A stretch of 64,000 bases of DNA, from the NCBI GenBank assembly GCA_013398275.1, contig VZSE01013367.1:988892-1052891 (forward strand), given 5' to 3'. The position numbers were made by a program, and so were the translations under genes. Shown here in pieces: positions 1-24,000 of the stretch (position 1 is the first letter of the stretch; every line of letters begins with the position of its first letter). This DNA comes from Promerops cafer (Eukaryota > Chordata > Aves > Passeriformes > Nectariniidae). The notes beneath the pieces were generated by a model. The model was not told the DNA's origin and ran no database searches. It saw only the letters and a list, made by a program, of their open reading frames with translations.

Positions 1-8
1 GGCGGCGC

Positions 9-92
9 ATGGGGAAGGAGCGCGGCGCGGCGAGGCACGGCGCCTGCCGCTTCTCCTTGCGGAGCGCTGCCAGCTCTTCCTGGAAGTCCTGA
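9..92 (+). other. Upstream open reading frame in TGFB3 leader (27 codons)
   Basis: An ATG at 9-11 opens a 27-codon frame that ends at TGA 90-92, well before the TGFB3 start at 248. The peptide begins [12 protein letters not shown] and resembles nothing I know. The base after the ATG is G, but position -3 is C, so the initiation context is only moderate. Human TGFB3 mRNA is known to be translationally repressed by upstream ORFs in its long leader. This uORF could play the same role, provided the transcript starts upstream of it. Confidence 0.45.
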
Positions 93-115
93 GTCGCGCA
101 CGGCGCAGTGAGTTC

Positions 116-247
116 ATGCACCTCCTCGCCAAGCCTCAGCCTGCGGGTTCTGGGGAGGCTGCCGCCAGCACACCGCCCGGTCCCCCGCGCCTTCTCGCCG
201 CCGCTCGGGGGTCTCTCCCGGAGGCCCCCGCCGCCGCCCCCTCACAC
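116..247 (+). other. In-frame upstream AUG: possible 44-residue N-terminal extension of TGFB3
   Basis: The ATG at 116-118 is in the same frame as the TGFB3 start at 248, with no stop between them, so it could add 44 residues rich in Pro and Ala. Its context is poor (T at -3, C at +4). An extension would bury the signal peptide internally. I therefore take 248 as the real start, because the sequence from 248 matches the conserved vertebrate N-terminus MKM-Q-RALV. The upstream AUG is more likely a leaky-scanning or regulatory feature, or unused. Confidence 0.35.
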
Positions 248-13216
<12,969 letters not shown>

Positions 13217-13641
13217 AAGGCCCCCTGGCCCACCCAAAGCCAAGGAAAAAACTGTCAGCGCCCACTCTCCTGCTCCCAGGCTAACACAAAGAGAACTGGG
13301 GGTCAGAGACTAAGCATGCTGAGGGCCAAGTGCCAAACCTTAAGAGTCTGGCAGCCCTTGGGGATTTCTTCTGGAACACTCCTTGGTCGTCTTGGCAGTG
13401 TAATTTTCCTTCTAGGAAGTACTTTGGTGACACAAAGGCCACACTCTCCAAAATGGCTGGACAGTTGGTGCGGAAGAAAAGGACAATGTGGAAGAACTGC
13501 TGTGTATTTGAATGCTGGGTGGCTGAGATGAGAAAGCAAGAGAATGAGAAAGCAGGTGAAAGGGAGAATGGAAAATGGGAGATGTTTTCTATTCTTGCTT
13601 TAGCTATCTTAAGACCTCAGCCCTCCCTATTAGCCTGAAGT

Positions 13642-13647
13642 ATTAAA
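13642..13647 (+). terminator. Possible proximal poly(A) signal ATTAAA
   Basis: ATTAAA lies 426 bases after the TGFB3 stop and is followed by a T-rich stretch (GGTTTTTCCTGT). This common variant signal could give a short 3' UTR isoform. It is weaker than the downstream AATAAA. Confidence 0.35.
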
Positions 13648-14183
13648 GGTTTTTCCTGTAGGAGGAATTTTTGAAGGTTTCCTTAGAGAAGGAAAATGCA
13701 CCAAGCAGGGAAGCTGCTAAGAGAAGAAGTGCTCAGAGATACACTTAAGACTTCTGTTCCTCAGAGCTGTGCTCCAGGAGTCCTGCAACTGAAACTGTGT
13801 CTGCCAAAACCTCTAAGTTCAGTTGACAGATCCTGGCTATTGGGTTCCAAATGCAAACTGTGGGGCTCTCAGTCAGCCTACCAAGGGTGGGCAAATACAA
13901 GGAAAGAGGGTGCCGAGTCCATTTTCAGAGGGACTGATGTCTTCATTGAGCTCTTTTACCTTCCTGGAGTTTCTAAGAGATGGTTTCGGGGTCAGGGCAG
14001 GAGCATCTGTAGGTACATGAATACTGGGCCTATTCATTTGTGATCTGATACACCCTGGGGACTTCTTGTCTGTTGTGGTTTGTGAGGTGCTTTGGGGTGT
14101 TCTGCACCTGTTCTGCATGATGACCTGAACTTGGTCTCACCTGCCAAGACTTAAAAAATAGTAATCTCAAAAACTTTGTAAAA

Positions 14184-14189
14184 AATAAA
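14184..14189 (+). terminator. TGFB3: Main poly(A) signal of TGFB3 (AATAAA)
   Basis: AATAAA is embedded in a run of A, followed within 6 bases by G6-T-G6 (14195-14207) and a TTTTTTG stretch. These are a typical G- and GU-rich downstream element. Cleavage is expected about 10-25 bases after the hexamer, near 14,200-14,215. Confidence 0.8.
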
Positions 14190-14210
14190 TATTTGGGGGG
14201 TGGGGGGAGA

Positions 14211-14910
14211 TGCTAATTTTTTCACAAGCAAGTTTTTTGTTGGAGGGTTAGATGATTTGCTGGTTTTAAACTGCTACTGCTGTGGCATAATCAGTCTAAA
14301 ATTTTTACCCTTTCCAAAATGTTTCTTCAAAAGAACAGATAGAATTTAGGTGAGCAAGAAAATCCCCAAATGGAAATTTCTTATTACCCTCAAACTGTAC
14401 CTGGTGTAAAGGTGCCCTGTTCCAACCTAGTCCTTCAGACATGTACATCACCGCTGGCATCTGCTTTTGATAGATTCATGTAAAGCTCCCCGCAAACATA
14501 AACACTTTCAACAATACTGTTTAAATATCCAAGGCATTGCAGTTGCCACAGCTGACAAATGTTGTATGTCCATTTGAAGATATATATGGTCTGCCAGTAC
14601 AGACCTGTACATCCAGGTAAATAACACACCCTTCCTCTCATGCAGTGATTTGATGCTCATAAAAAAAATTACAGATGCTGCCCAGGCAAAAAATCAATGT
14701 AGTCCTTTAAATGGGCTTTTGCAGCTATAGATACTCCCAGAGGTAAAAATCTTTGGTGCTGAATGCCACATGAGAGTCAGAGGCCGTCTCTGACTTGCCA
14801 AAACACAGCTACTTAAAAGTCATGTTCTAGAGACCACAGAGGTTCCTCCCTGTCTCCTCCCAATTCCTGGTCCCCAGCAACTGAGTGTAAAATAACACCT
14901 AGCTGGCTAA
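14211..14910. other. Spacer between convergent TGFB3 and TTLL5 (possible TTLL5 3' UTR)
   Basis: About 700 bases separate the TGFB3 poly(A) region from the proposed TTLL5 stop. If that stop is right, this sequence is the TTLL5 3' UTR on the - strand. I find no AATAAA or ATTAAA on the - strand here. Either the UTR continues into TGFB3 antisense sequence, a variant signal is used, or the terminal exon call is wrong. Confidence 0.5.
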
Positions 14911-15014
14911 TCACTTGCAGCCAGGGCTCTCCACAGTCAGCTCAGAATCCAGCTCTTCCATCAAGCCCTTCACAAGAGCAGCTGCTTCCATATAGCTCAT
15001 GTGAGGCTGCCAAA
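14911..15014 (-). CDS. TTLL5: Proposed terminal coding exon of TTLL5
   Basis: On the - strand an acceptor (TTTGCGTTTACACAG) precedes a frame whose first two bases complete the split codon left by exon 36396-36481, giving Val. It then reads [33 protein letters not shown] and TGA (14911-14913). The helix-like, acidic tail looks like real protein, and the location just past TGFB3 is where TTLL5 should end. Against it: the ending does not resemble the human one I recall (DPAHTKI), and no canonical poly(A) signal follows within 700 bases. If exon 36396-36481 is not spliced here, TTLL5 would end three codons later at that exon's own stop. Confidence 0.45.
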
Positions 15015-18000
15015 CTGTGTAAACGCAAATGTCTTAATAAACCATAAACAGCCCTTCCTGAACCATCACCAACTGGATAGAGATTAGCAAGGGTGGGTCA
15101 GTGGAGGCAGCCTGCCAACCTGAGTGCCATTTTGGCCAGGGCACACGTGCCCTGATAGAGGCACTCCCCAGTGCTTTATCCTTTTCATCTCTCTGGGCCT
15201 CCCTGACCTCTATGATTGGTGTGATGATGAAAGCTCTGATGAGTCCTGCAGCACTACAGTATTGTTGTGCCCTGTGCACCTCTCCATGCCCAGGCTTCCC
15301 TGCCACCTGCCCAGGGAGGGAGCAAATAAATGCATTATGACTACACCACCATGCTGATAGACAAGCAAGAAATTTACTAGCTACAAGAGAGTGTGTGTGG
15401 GGGGGAGAAATCTAGATTCCTATTGGCATAGGAATTCTCTCTGATCTCCTTTTAGCAGCAGCCTCAAGGGAGGTTTTGGTTTACAAGCTGCAGTCTGTTC
15501 CTTGGTCATTGCTCCTCCTGAGCCCTGGGCTGGCTTTGCTTCCCATCCAACTGAAGGGCTTCCTTGCTAATAAAAAGGGAAGCAAAGAGGGGGAGCTGCA
15601 AAGGGTTGAGCTAGAACCCCTGCACACTCAGAGTTCTGTGTGGCACTTGGAGCACATCGGAACCACCCACGGATTAACCCTGGCAGCCCCTTGAGATGGG
15701 ACTGTCTTACTAGCCCTTGTTCACTGCTGCTCCTCAGTGACAGGAAGGGGCAGCAGAAAGACCAAGCCTTTTGCCTCTTGGCAAAGGAGACAAAATGGCA
15801 ATGGAAAATCAGGGGTGAAGAGTCCTGGGGTGTCCAACCAGTATAGATACAGGTACACTCATGGGAACAGTAATTTTAGAAATCAAACACATTTCAGTTA
15901 ATGCTTTTCTGTTCAGCCTTCCATTTCCATAGCAACATTTGAGAATCAGATTTCCGAGACAGGCTCTAAGTTCATTTTCTTAAAACTACAGTAACTTTTC
16001 TAGGGGTGTTATAGCTACACTTCAACAACAAACTATACTAGCTACATGGGGCTTAGTAACAGATTGCATACACTCCTGAGTGCAAATGTACCAAAATGTT
16101 TCAGGACACTTGTGTGAGAAGGCAGAGGGCAGTTAGTGTCCTGTTACTAGCTAGCAAATTGAAGAAGACAATGGTAAAGAAAAAGTGGGATCTTCATTGC
16201 CAACACTGAATACTGCTCTCAACAGTTCCCTTTTGTTGTTTTCAGAAACAAACAAAAGCTGATGAAAACAATCCCAGCACAGTTTGTCTCTTTAACAAAG
16301 ATCAGTGGTTAGAAAGAGTAAAAAAGACCTATTCTGCACTGCCATAAGGCAGACCCTACACAGATGATCAAACAACATCTGTGCAGTCCCTGTTTCACTG
16401 TGCCAAATGATTATAGTATGCATAAGGCCTAGACCTGAACTCAAACACCTTGTTTTTCAGGCTGTAGTGCACTGTAGAGCTCTGAGAGGAACATTGCTTC
16501 ATTGAGTACAGAACGTACACTTATACCTCAGCAAATAATGGTCTTTGCAGACTAAATGAGTCTTTGTTCCCTGGGTTTGAATTGGATGGTCTCTAGCAAT
16601 CCCATTGCACTCACATAAAGCCCATTCCTGTTACCACTGTGTGAACTGGGATATGCTGCTTGGTGTTCCACCTTTCCATATAACCAACAGACATCAATAC
16701 ACTCAGTCAGAAAGATGGACTAAAAAGTAAGTGCTAAAAAGTAATAGAAGACAAACATACCTGTCCACTCCTCTGGCAACATCATAGCTCTGTTCTGATG
16801 GGTCCTGGGATGTCTTCTATCTCTGTTGTGGCTATCACATTTTCATTTTCTCAGTTCACAGATCCTTTTCTTATCTTTCTATGCTGCTCTGAAGCTTTCC
16901 TTATCTGTGACTAGAATGTCCTCACCAGAGCAAATATACAGGAGGTCTGGCTCAGGTTTCTTTGTAAATGCAATCACTACAGCCATCTCGTAAAGAGGAT
17001 CCATTGCAATGTCTTAGGAGGCAGATGTCTTCGATATGTTCTCAAGTCCAAAGCAGGGCAGGTTGAGTATCAGAAGTGACCAGAATGCAGCTCTAGAGCC
17101 AGCTCCACTGTGCAGAAAAGGACTTTTGCCCACTACAAGTGTTTCTAGTGGCATACGAAGGAGCATCTCTGTAGTACTGGCTTGTCTTCTCTAATAGGTG
17201 ATTGAAAGGCAATGAAGTCAATCATGAAAATACAGTTTTCAATACATATGGAGTCAACGGTGTGGTACCTACACACTTGGAAAACTATACTACTTTGTGG
17301 TCTTACTCCTGGCTATAATCTACATTAATTGTGGTTTAGAATAACAGCAGCAATTAGGATGTAGTGTAAGGATGCAAATATGCCTTCTAATTCTTTAAAA
17401 ATAACATCTATTATTTTTTACATTCAAAATCCATAGAAAATATTGGTTAAAAGCTGTATAAAATTACTATGTTTAGTAAAAGAACACCTGGACTTTCAGA
17501 TCTCCACTTTACCAGTATTTTCATTGGCATACAGGGAATTAATTTAAATCCTGGTTAATTTCTTACGCAGTTCCAGAAGTGACAGATGGAAACAACAAAG
17601 CTCAGTGTCTCTTGTCCTCTCTTGAAGAGAGGCTTCAGATACAAATGCAAGATCCTTTATCATGCAACAAGTCAACACAGAAGAGATGAGACAGTTTACT
17701 CATTATGAAATAGATTGTCTTAGAAATGAATTCTAGTATACCAACAAGAAATACAGCAAATGAAAACTGTTAATTAATGGTTATCATTCTCTAAATGGCA
17801 GTAATGCATTTGAGATGCCACTTATGCCCATAATTACAGAAAGAATATGGTACAGCACTTTGGATGTCACAGTGTGTTTTCAGGAAAGACCAATTTCCAA
17901 GATTAATGATTTCAGTTACTTGGCTGCTTTATAACACCCTTATATACGGCTAGGCTTCTTAGAAAGATGCAGAGATGGTCTGAAGGCATTCAACCAAGCA

Positions 18001-21000
18001 GCTGGGCCCTTTCCACTACTGGCTTATGATTTAATGAAAAATACACTTAGGGATAGGGACGTTTCTATCTAATGGTATAATGGTTTCTTTACAGCTGTGA
18101 TTTATGGCAAACCATTCCTACCCTCCTCCCCTCTCCTTACACCCACCCCATTATTGGTTTCCCACATCCCACAAATTTAGTGAACAGCTTCCTGTCCCCT
18201 AGGCTGGTTTCTGCTGCTATTGTTAACTTAAACCAAGCAATACCAAGTGGTACCTTCTAAAGAAAAAGACTTGTTTCTCCCTCTTTCAAAAGGGTTGTGA
18301 TCTTTGTGCAGGGTGATAATCTTTGCCTCTCATTACACTTAGCTGACTAGGAAAGATCATAGAATGGTTTGGGTTGGAAGGAACCTTAAAGACAATGCAG
18401 TCCCAACCCCCTACCATGGACATGTTGCTCAGAGCTTCATCCAGGCTGGCCTTGAGCATCCCCACGGTTCCAGCATCCACATTTTCCCTGGGCAGCCTAT
18501 TCCAGTGCCTCACAAGCCTCACAGTAAAGAATTTCTTCCTAACATCTAATCTAAAGTTCCTCTTTCAGTTTGAATCCATTCCTTCTTGTCCTGTCACTAG
18601 AGAATGTTGTAAAAACTCTCTTTTTGTTTTGTAAGCTCCCTTCAGGTACTGGAAGGCCCCAGTTAGGTCACCCCTAAGCCACCTCTTTTCCATGCTGAAC
18701 AAACCCAATTCTCTCACTCTGTCCTCACAGGAGAGTTCCTCTGTCCCTGTGATCATCTTGGTGTCCCTCCTCTGCACTCACTCCCTCAGTTCCCTGCTCT
18801 TCCTGTGCTGGGGATCCCAGAGCTGTACACAGCACTGCAGGTGGGGTCTCACCAGAGCAGAGCAGAGGAATCCCCTCCCTCACGCTGCTGCCCACGTTGC
18901 TTTGGATGTAGCCCTGGACACAATGTGCTCTCTGGGCTGTGAATTCACATTGCTGGCTCATGTCCAGCCTCTCACCCACCAGTACCCCCAAGTCCTTCTC
19001 AGCAGGGCTTCTCTCCATCTGTTCATCCCCCAGCCTGTGTTGATACCAGGGTTGTCCTGACCCAGGTGCAGCACCTTACATTGACCCCGTTAAACCTCAT
19101 GAGGTTCCCATGGCCCTACTTCTTGAGTTTGTCCAGGCCCCTCTGAATGGCACCCCATCCTTCAGGTGTGACAGAAGAAAAGGAAGAAGATACCTCATTG
19201 CTGTCCACATGGGGCCAATACAGGAAAACAATTAACATGTAGGTATTAGGTGTGCTGAAGAAAGCAAAGCGGACTTTGTTTTTCTGGTCTGCCAACACTC
19301 AGCCATTTCTCACTGTTTAGATATTCACTCGTCAGATTCGGAATGAGGCATTATAATAATATATCATGGCCAGTGCATATACATCACGTGATGAAAGAAA
19401 CCAGCTGGGTCATATCAAACCAGACTTCCTGACATTTTTCAGGAAAGATTTCTTTTTTCTCCTGAAGTTATTATCCTCTTCAGGAAGCAGACATAACAAA
19501 GACTTGCTGTCCAGCCAGGGGCAAATCTTACAGGATTTGTGCAATGCATGTAGTGTAATGACTGGGGAATGCCATGGTAACCATGTTCTGGCCCTTTCTT
19601 GAAACAAAAGTTTAGCCTTTTGAAGTGCTGAAATCCTCTTGCAGGTTGACTAGATGCTTGGCAGAAATCCACTGTTTTCAAGGATTTGTAAGAAACTCCA
19701 CTTGTGGAGGAAAGCAGACAGTCTGACTCAACTAGAGTTTTTGAAAGACATCCAGCTTGCAACAACCTGCCTTGCATGACACAATTTGATATCTGCCCCC
19801 CTGAGAGGAGATTTGCTATAAAAATCTCTAAGTATGCTTCAGGATCTGAAGAGCTCATTTAGATACTACCATGCTAAGTGCTCTGTCATGCTAATCTGAA
19901 GAACTGTAAAAAAACAAACAGAACAAACAAAGAGAAACAAAATAAGAGATGGCAATAAAATCTCAGAAGAGTGTAGGGTGGCAGCAGTTACATTGTGCCG
20001 AATACATATTTTAAATTGTCTTCATGTTTGTCAATTTTACTTGCCTTCATTCAAAAGACCTGGGCCACAACTTCGCAGAGGGAGCCACCAATCTTTATTC
20101 CTAGATAATTTCAAAAGAAAGTTTTACAACACATATAGAGACATGAGTTTTCTAGGTCTGTGGATAAAGAAAATAAAAATTCAGGCTGGTATCACAAAAT
20201 GTATTCCACATTGAATTTCTGGAATTAGAAATAGTGGAGAAAACACTTTCAGGAAGGAAGACAAGCCCAGATTGAATGGGGGAAGCATCATGCAACTGGA
20301 AGCATAAGTAATGTAAGTAGTGGTACCAATGGGATGTCTAAAACTTCCCAGCAGATTCACAGCTCTCTATCTGCACCTTGAAGAATGGTGTATTAAGACA
20401 TCCTAGGTGTATTAAATATATTATATTAAATGTCTCTGACACAGCATAACTTTTTCAGAAGATCATATAAATAAGGCAAAACCACATGAAAACCATGAGG
20501 TAAATCCTATACAATAATTACTGGAAACAATGTAGAAAAATCCCTTGCCATTCTTCTTTCCTAGACTCAGAAAAAAAAAACAGTTTTATAGTAGAACAAG
20601 GGAGTGATGACACTCAAGAATTTTGACTTGCCAGTACAGAAACTTCTCAAAGCTGACTTTTGACATGATAATACTCAAGATATAGGGATCAGCTCAATAA
20701 CTCCAAAATATTTTTGGGGGAGATTTTATGATTTTAGAACATAACTACACTGAGTACCATAACTTGTCTCCCCTTCGTGTGGGGGAAGGAGACTACACTT
20801 TACCATTGCTATAATTATGGTGAAATAAGATTTTCTAAAACATTCTTGCAGGGGCACCAAATTGAACTAATGTTCTGGGGTTGTCTTCTGTTGCACATCC
20901 CAGAACAGCAGAAGGCAAAATGTCAAATACAGTGTTGAAATTGCTTTTTGAGATAATAGCACCTCTTTCACCCGCCCCAAACAAATGATAAAATAATTTT

Positions 21001-24000
21001 GTTAATAAAAGATGCATGTTTAACAGCCCCTAAATCCTCAACAACTGCATCAAATTTGGTCTTTTTAAGGCAAATTTGATTTGTCTGATAGGTCAGATAA
21101 AGAAGCCATTTCTTTTCAAAGAATAGAAGATTTCTCAAGCTCACTGTCTGTGCTGTAGGTGTAGAGAAGAGGCCCTTGTTAAGTATAGTCTTTTCCCTTG
21201 GGAACCACTATGATTCACTGAATACCACTGGCAAAGGCTTCATACCAGGGTCTCCACAGTGATCAGTGATTCTTTCCTTTTAATTCAAAACAGCAGTGAA
21301 AACTCCTTTTCAATGAGGGCCAATAAAATCCTTTTTTGGTAAGTTAATAGAGCAGACTCCTCAGGGCAGACTTGGTGTTGTCACCTTCAGTTCAGTAGAG
21401 TTGTCCTCTTGCATTACAACTGCAAAGGGAGACTCAGAATCCAACAATTCTGAGATCAGTTTGCATTTCCTAACTACTCATCTCTAAGTCAGCAGGGAAA
21501 CTTCATTCTTTGGAAAAAGACAGCAGTGTTCTAAAGTGGGAAGGAGGAAGTTACCAGGTTCATTAAGATATGCTGTGGGTGTGCACATTCACCTTGAAGG
21601 TGCTCTGCACTCGAGCTCTTTGGAAAACAAAGATGGCAAGAAGTGAAATGTGTATGAATAAGATAACTTAAAAGCTTCAGTTAGTGGAAAGGTTTTTTTT
21701 CCGTATTTATGCAATTAACCATTTAAAAGGATCATATTATGGATGACATCCATATAGCAACCTACTTTCCTCCAAAATCCCAATTTGTCTAGAGGTGGAT
21801 CTTGGTGCCCCTTATGTGCTTTTAAAAGTTTCATCATTCTGAAAGCCTCTGCAATATATAGTGCCCACCCAGGTGAAAGCATACACAAGTTGCATGTGAC
21901 AACTTGGCATATGTCGGCAATAGACACTTTTCTTAAGGAAACTCAACGCCACAGGATGAATTCTGGTGGAACATGCCATTGTCATGAAAGTAGCTTTTTC
22001 CTGGCTGTTCTAGGAGTCTGTACTGTAACTGTCAAAATAAAAAACCCATACAAAGTCAGACTACAAGACCACCTAGCCTAGCTCTTGTTGGACAAAGGTC
22101 AACAGCTCATGCCTGATGCACAAGTTAAAAATTGGAACAGCCCATTGTGAGACTTCCCCAGAACAGTAATTTGAAAAGTCTTAGAAACTTCCTGTTTTTC
22201 AGTTTTAATATTTAATATGCCCTAACAGATTACTTTTTCATGGATTTGTCTACTTGTCTTTTCAAACCACATACTCCTTTTTTGTATTCACTTCTTGTAA
22301 CAAGAAACTCCATAGGTCAAGTACATACTGTGAAAAAAAAGTTGCCATCTACTCCCACTTTCTTTATTTTTTTTTCTTTGAAACTTGTATCTTCTAGTTT
22401 CATTTGATACTCCTGCCTCTCGTGGGCATGATTGTGGACAATTACTCCTTTCTCAGCTTCTCCCTTACATATTTCCTTGCTCATCTATTGTCCAATTAAC
22501 CACTTTCTGCATGAAGAAAACTATGAATGTTAAGTTGTTGGTATAAGCAATCTCAGTTCTGTAAAGCTAAATAAGGTTCTCCTGATATTTGGTGTAAACA
22601 AGGATGTGTCAGCTCTAGACACGTGAGGTTCTAGAAGGAAAAAAAAGCCCAGCCCCAGATTTAAGAAAAGCTCAGAAGCTTCTTTTGGAAGAAACTTCTG
22701 ACAGAACCATGAGAATAATGTGTTCAGAAAGGAAATTTGAAAAGGATCAATCAGCCACTTACTGCAACCAAAAAAATACAACTATTTATACACCATCAAA
22801 TAACCCATTCAGATTCAAACAGTGAGCCCAGGATTATCAGTTAATATAGAACTGACTGAGGAAAAAAGTCCTTGGCAGTTTTATCAAGTAAATCTTAAAA
22901 AAAACCCCAGGATCCAGACTACTTTTGTTTCCAGCAAATAATCCAAAATTAGTCTAAGTGTTGTATTAGTTCAAGGTACAGGCCTTAGAGAATGCATGCT
23001 GAGAATCCAAGTCTGTTCTGTAAAGTCATCTGTACATCAATGAGCTCCTCAGGTAAAGAAGAATGGTCTAGCACTGCCAGCCATTCAACTCCTTACATAT
23101 GGAGAGTATCTGTTATGAGGAAAAGGCACAGCACTGAGATTCCTACTAGTAAACAAAGGTCTTGATACCAAAACTTCTTCCACAGTGTGGAATCAGTATC
23201 AGAGCTACATCTGTTGACCTTGCAGGCATCATAGTGAGGAGCATTTCCAAAACATCATGATTGTCCAGAAACATACCTAGTCACGAGAATAGAAATTTCA
23301 GTACATCTTGTTGGCATCCAAGACTAAGTGGTTTTGTCTAGGGTCACAACATGATCTCCCATTGATGGCACTCACATGCTTTGTGAGGCTGTTTTAAAGG
23401 TAGAGATAAAACATGTTAAAAGGAAACCTGATACTTCATGTATTGAGCACAAGTCAGCTCTTCTGGAAAGGAGAGAAACTAATATCCCTCCCCTTAATTT
23501 TTATTTTGTGGTATGCTCATCACCTAAAACACAGCACAAAATGCTGTATGAACTCTTCATTAGCTCAGGCTCCAGGACTCTGATGCACACATTACTGCTT
23601 TCAAGACTAACAAGCCTGATTCTCTGTCACTACAACAGGCCCTGTAATTTAGAAGTGATACAAACGTCACAGAAGAGGGGGATCCTTTGATTACAGTATT
23701 TACTGTCACCACTGAGATAGATGCTGAATGATTGTTGGGGCTTTCTATTAGTAATTTTCTTGCAGTGAAGAAGGACACTTCTGATGGAACCATTGATGAA
23801 TACAGAGAAAAAATAAACCACACTTGAGAAACACATATAACTGTACTCCCCTTGTGCAACTATTATATACCCAAAATGGATTGCTATTCTACTTCCCTCC
23901 CTTGTAGTAGTAAACACTCCCTGTAAAATGCCTGCTCTCCCAAGATGGGTGGGAAACAGTCCTGTGCTTCCCCACTGAATCTCTTAACTGCAGTACTGAG

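Larger units (their letters stand above)
13217..14210 (+). other. TGFB3: TGFB3 3' untranslated region
   Basis: About 1 kb of non-coding sequence lies between the stop and the main poly(A) signal, similar to the mammalian 3' UTR length. The short open frames inside are not supported. No AU-rich ATTTA cluster is evident. Confidence 0.8.

Noticed and set aside
15101..15357. + strand frames with [14 protein letters not shown] composition, possibly a small gene
   Set aside because: No acceptor/donor or homology support, and the opposite strand is upstream of the proposed TTLL5 terminal exon. The acidic run alone is not evidence.
18286..18357. Possible human-like TTLL5 C-terminal exon on the - strand ([11 protein letters not shown] then stop) matching DPAHTKI
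   Set aside because: The AG before it (GAGAGGCAAAG) has no polypyrimidine tract, the similarity is only a few residues, and it abuts the CR1 3' end. The candidate at 14911-15014 has a better acceptor and frame.
19439..19858. 139-codon - strand frame right of the CR1 element
   Set aside because: No continuation of CR1 coding similarity, no splice sites and no recognisable domain.
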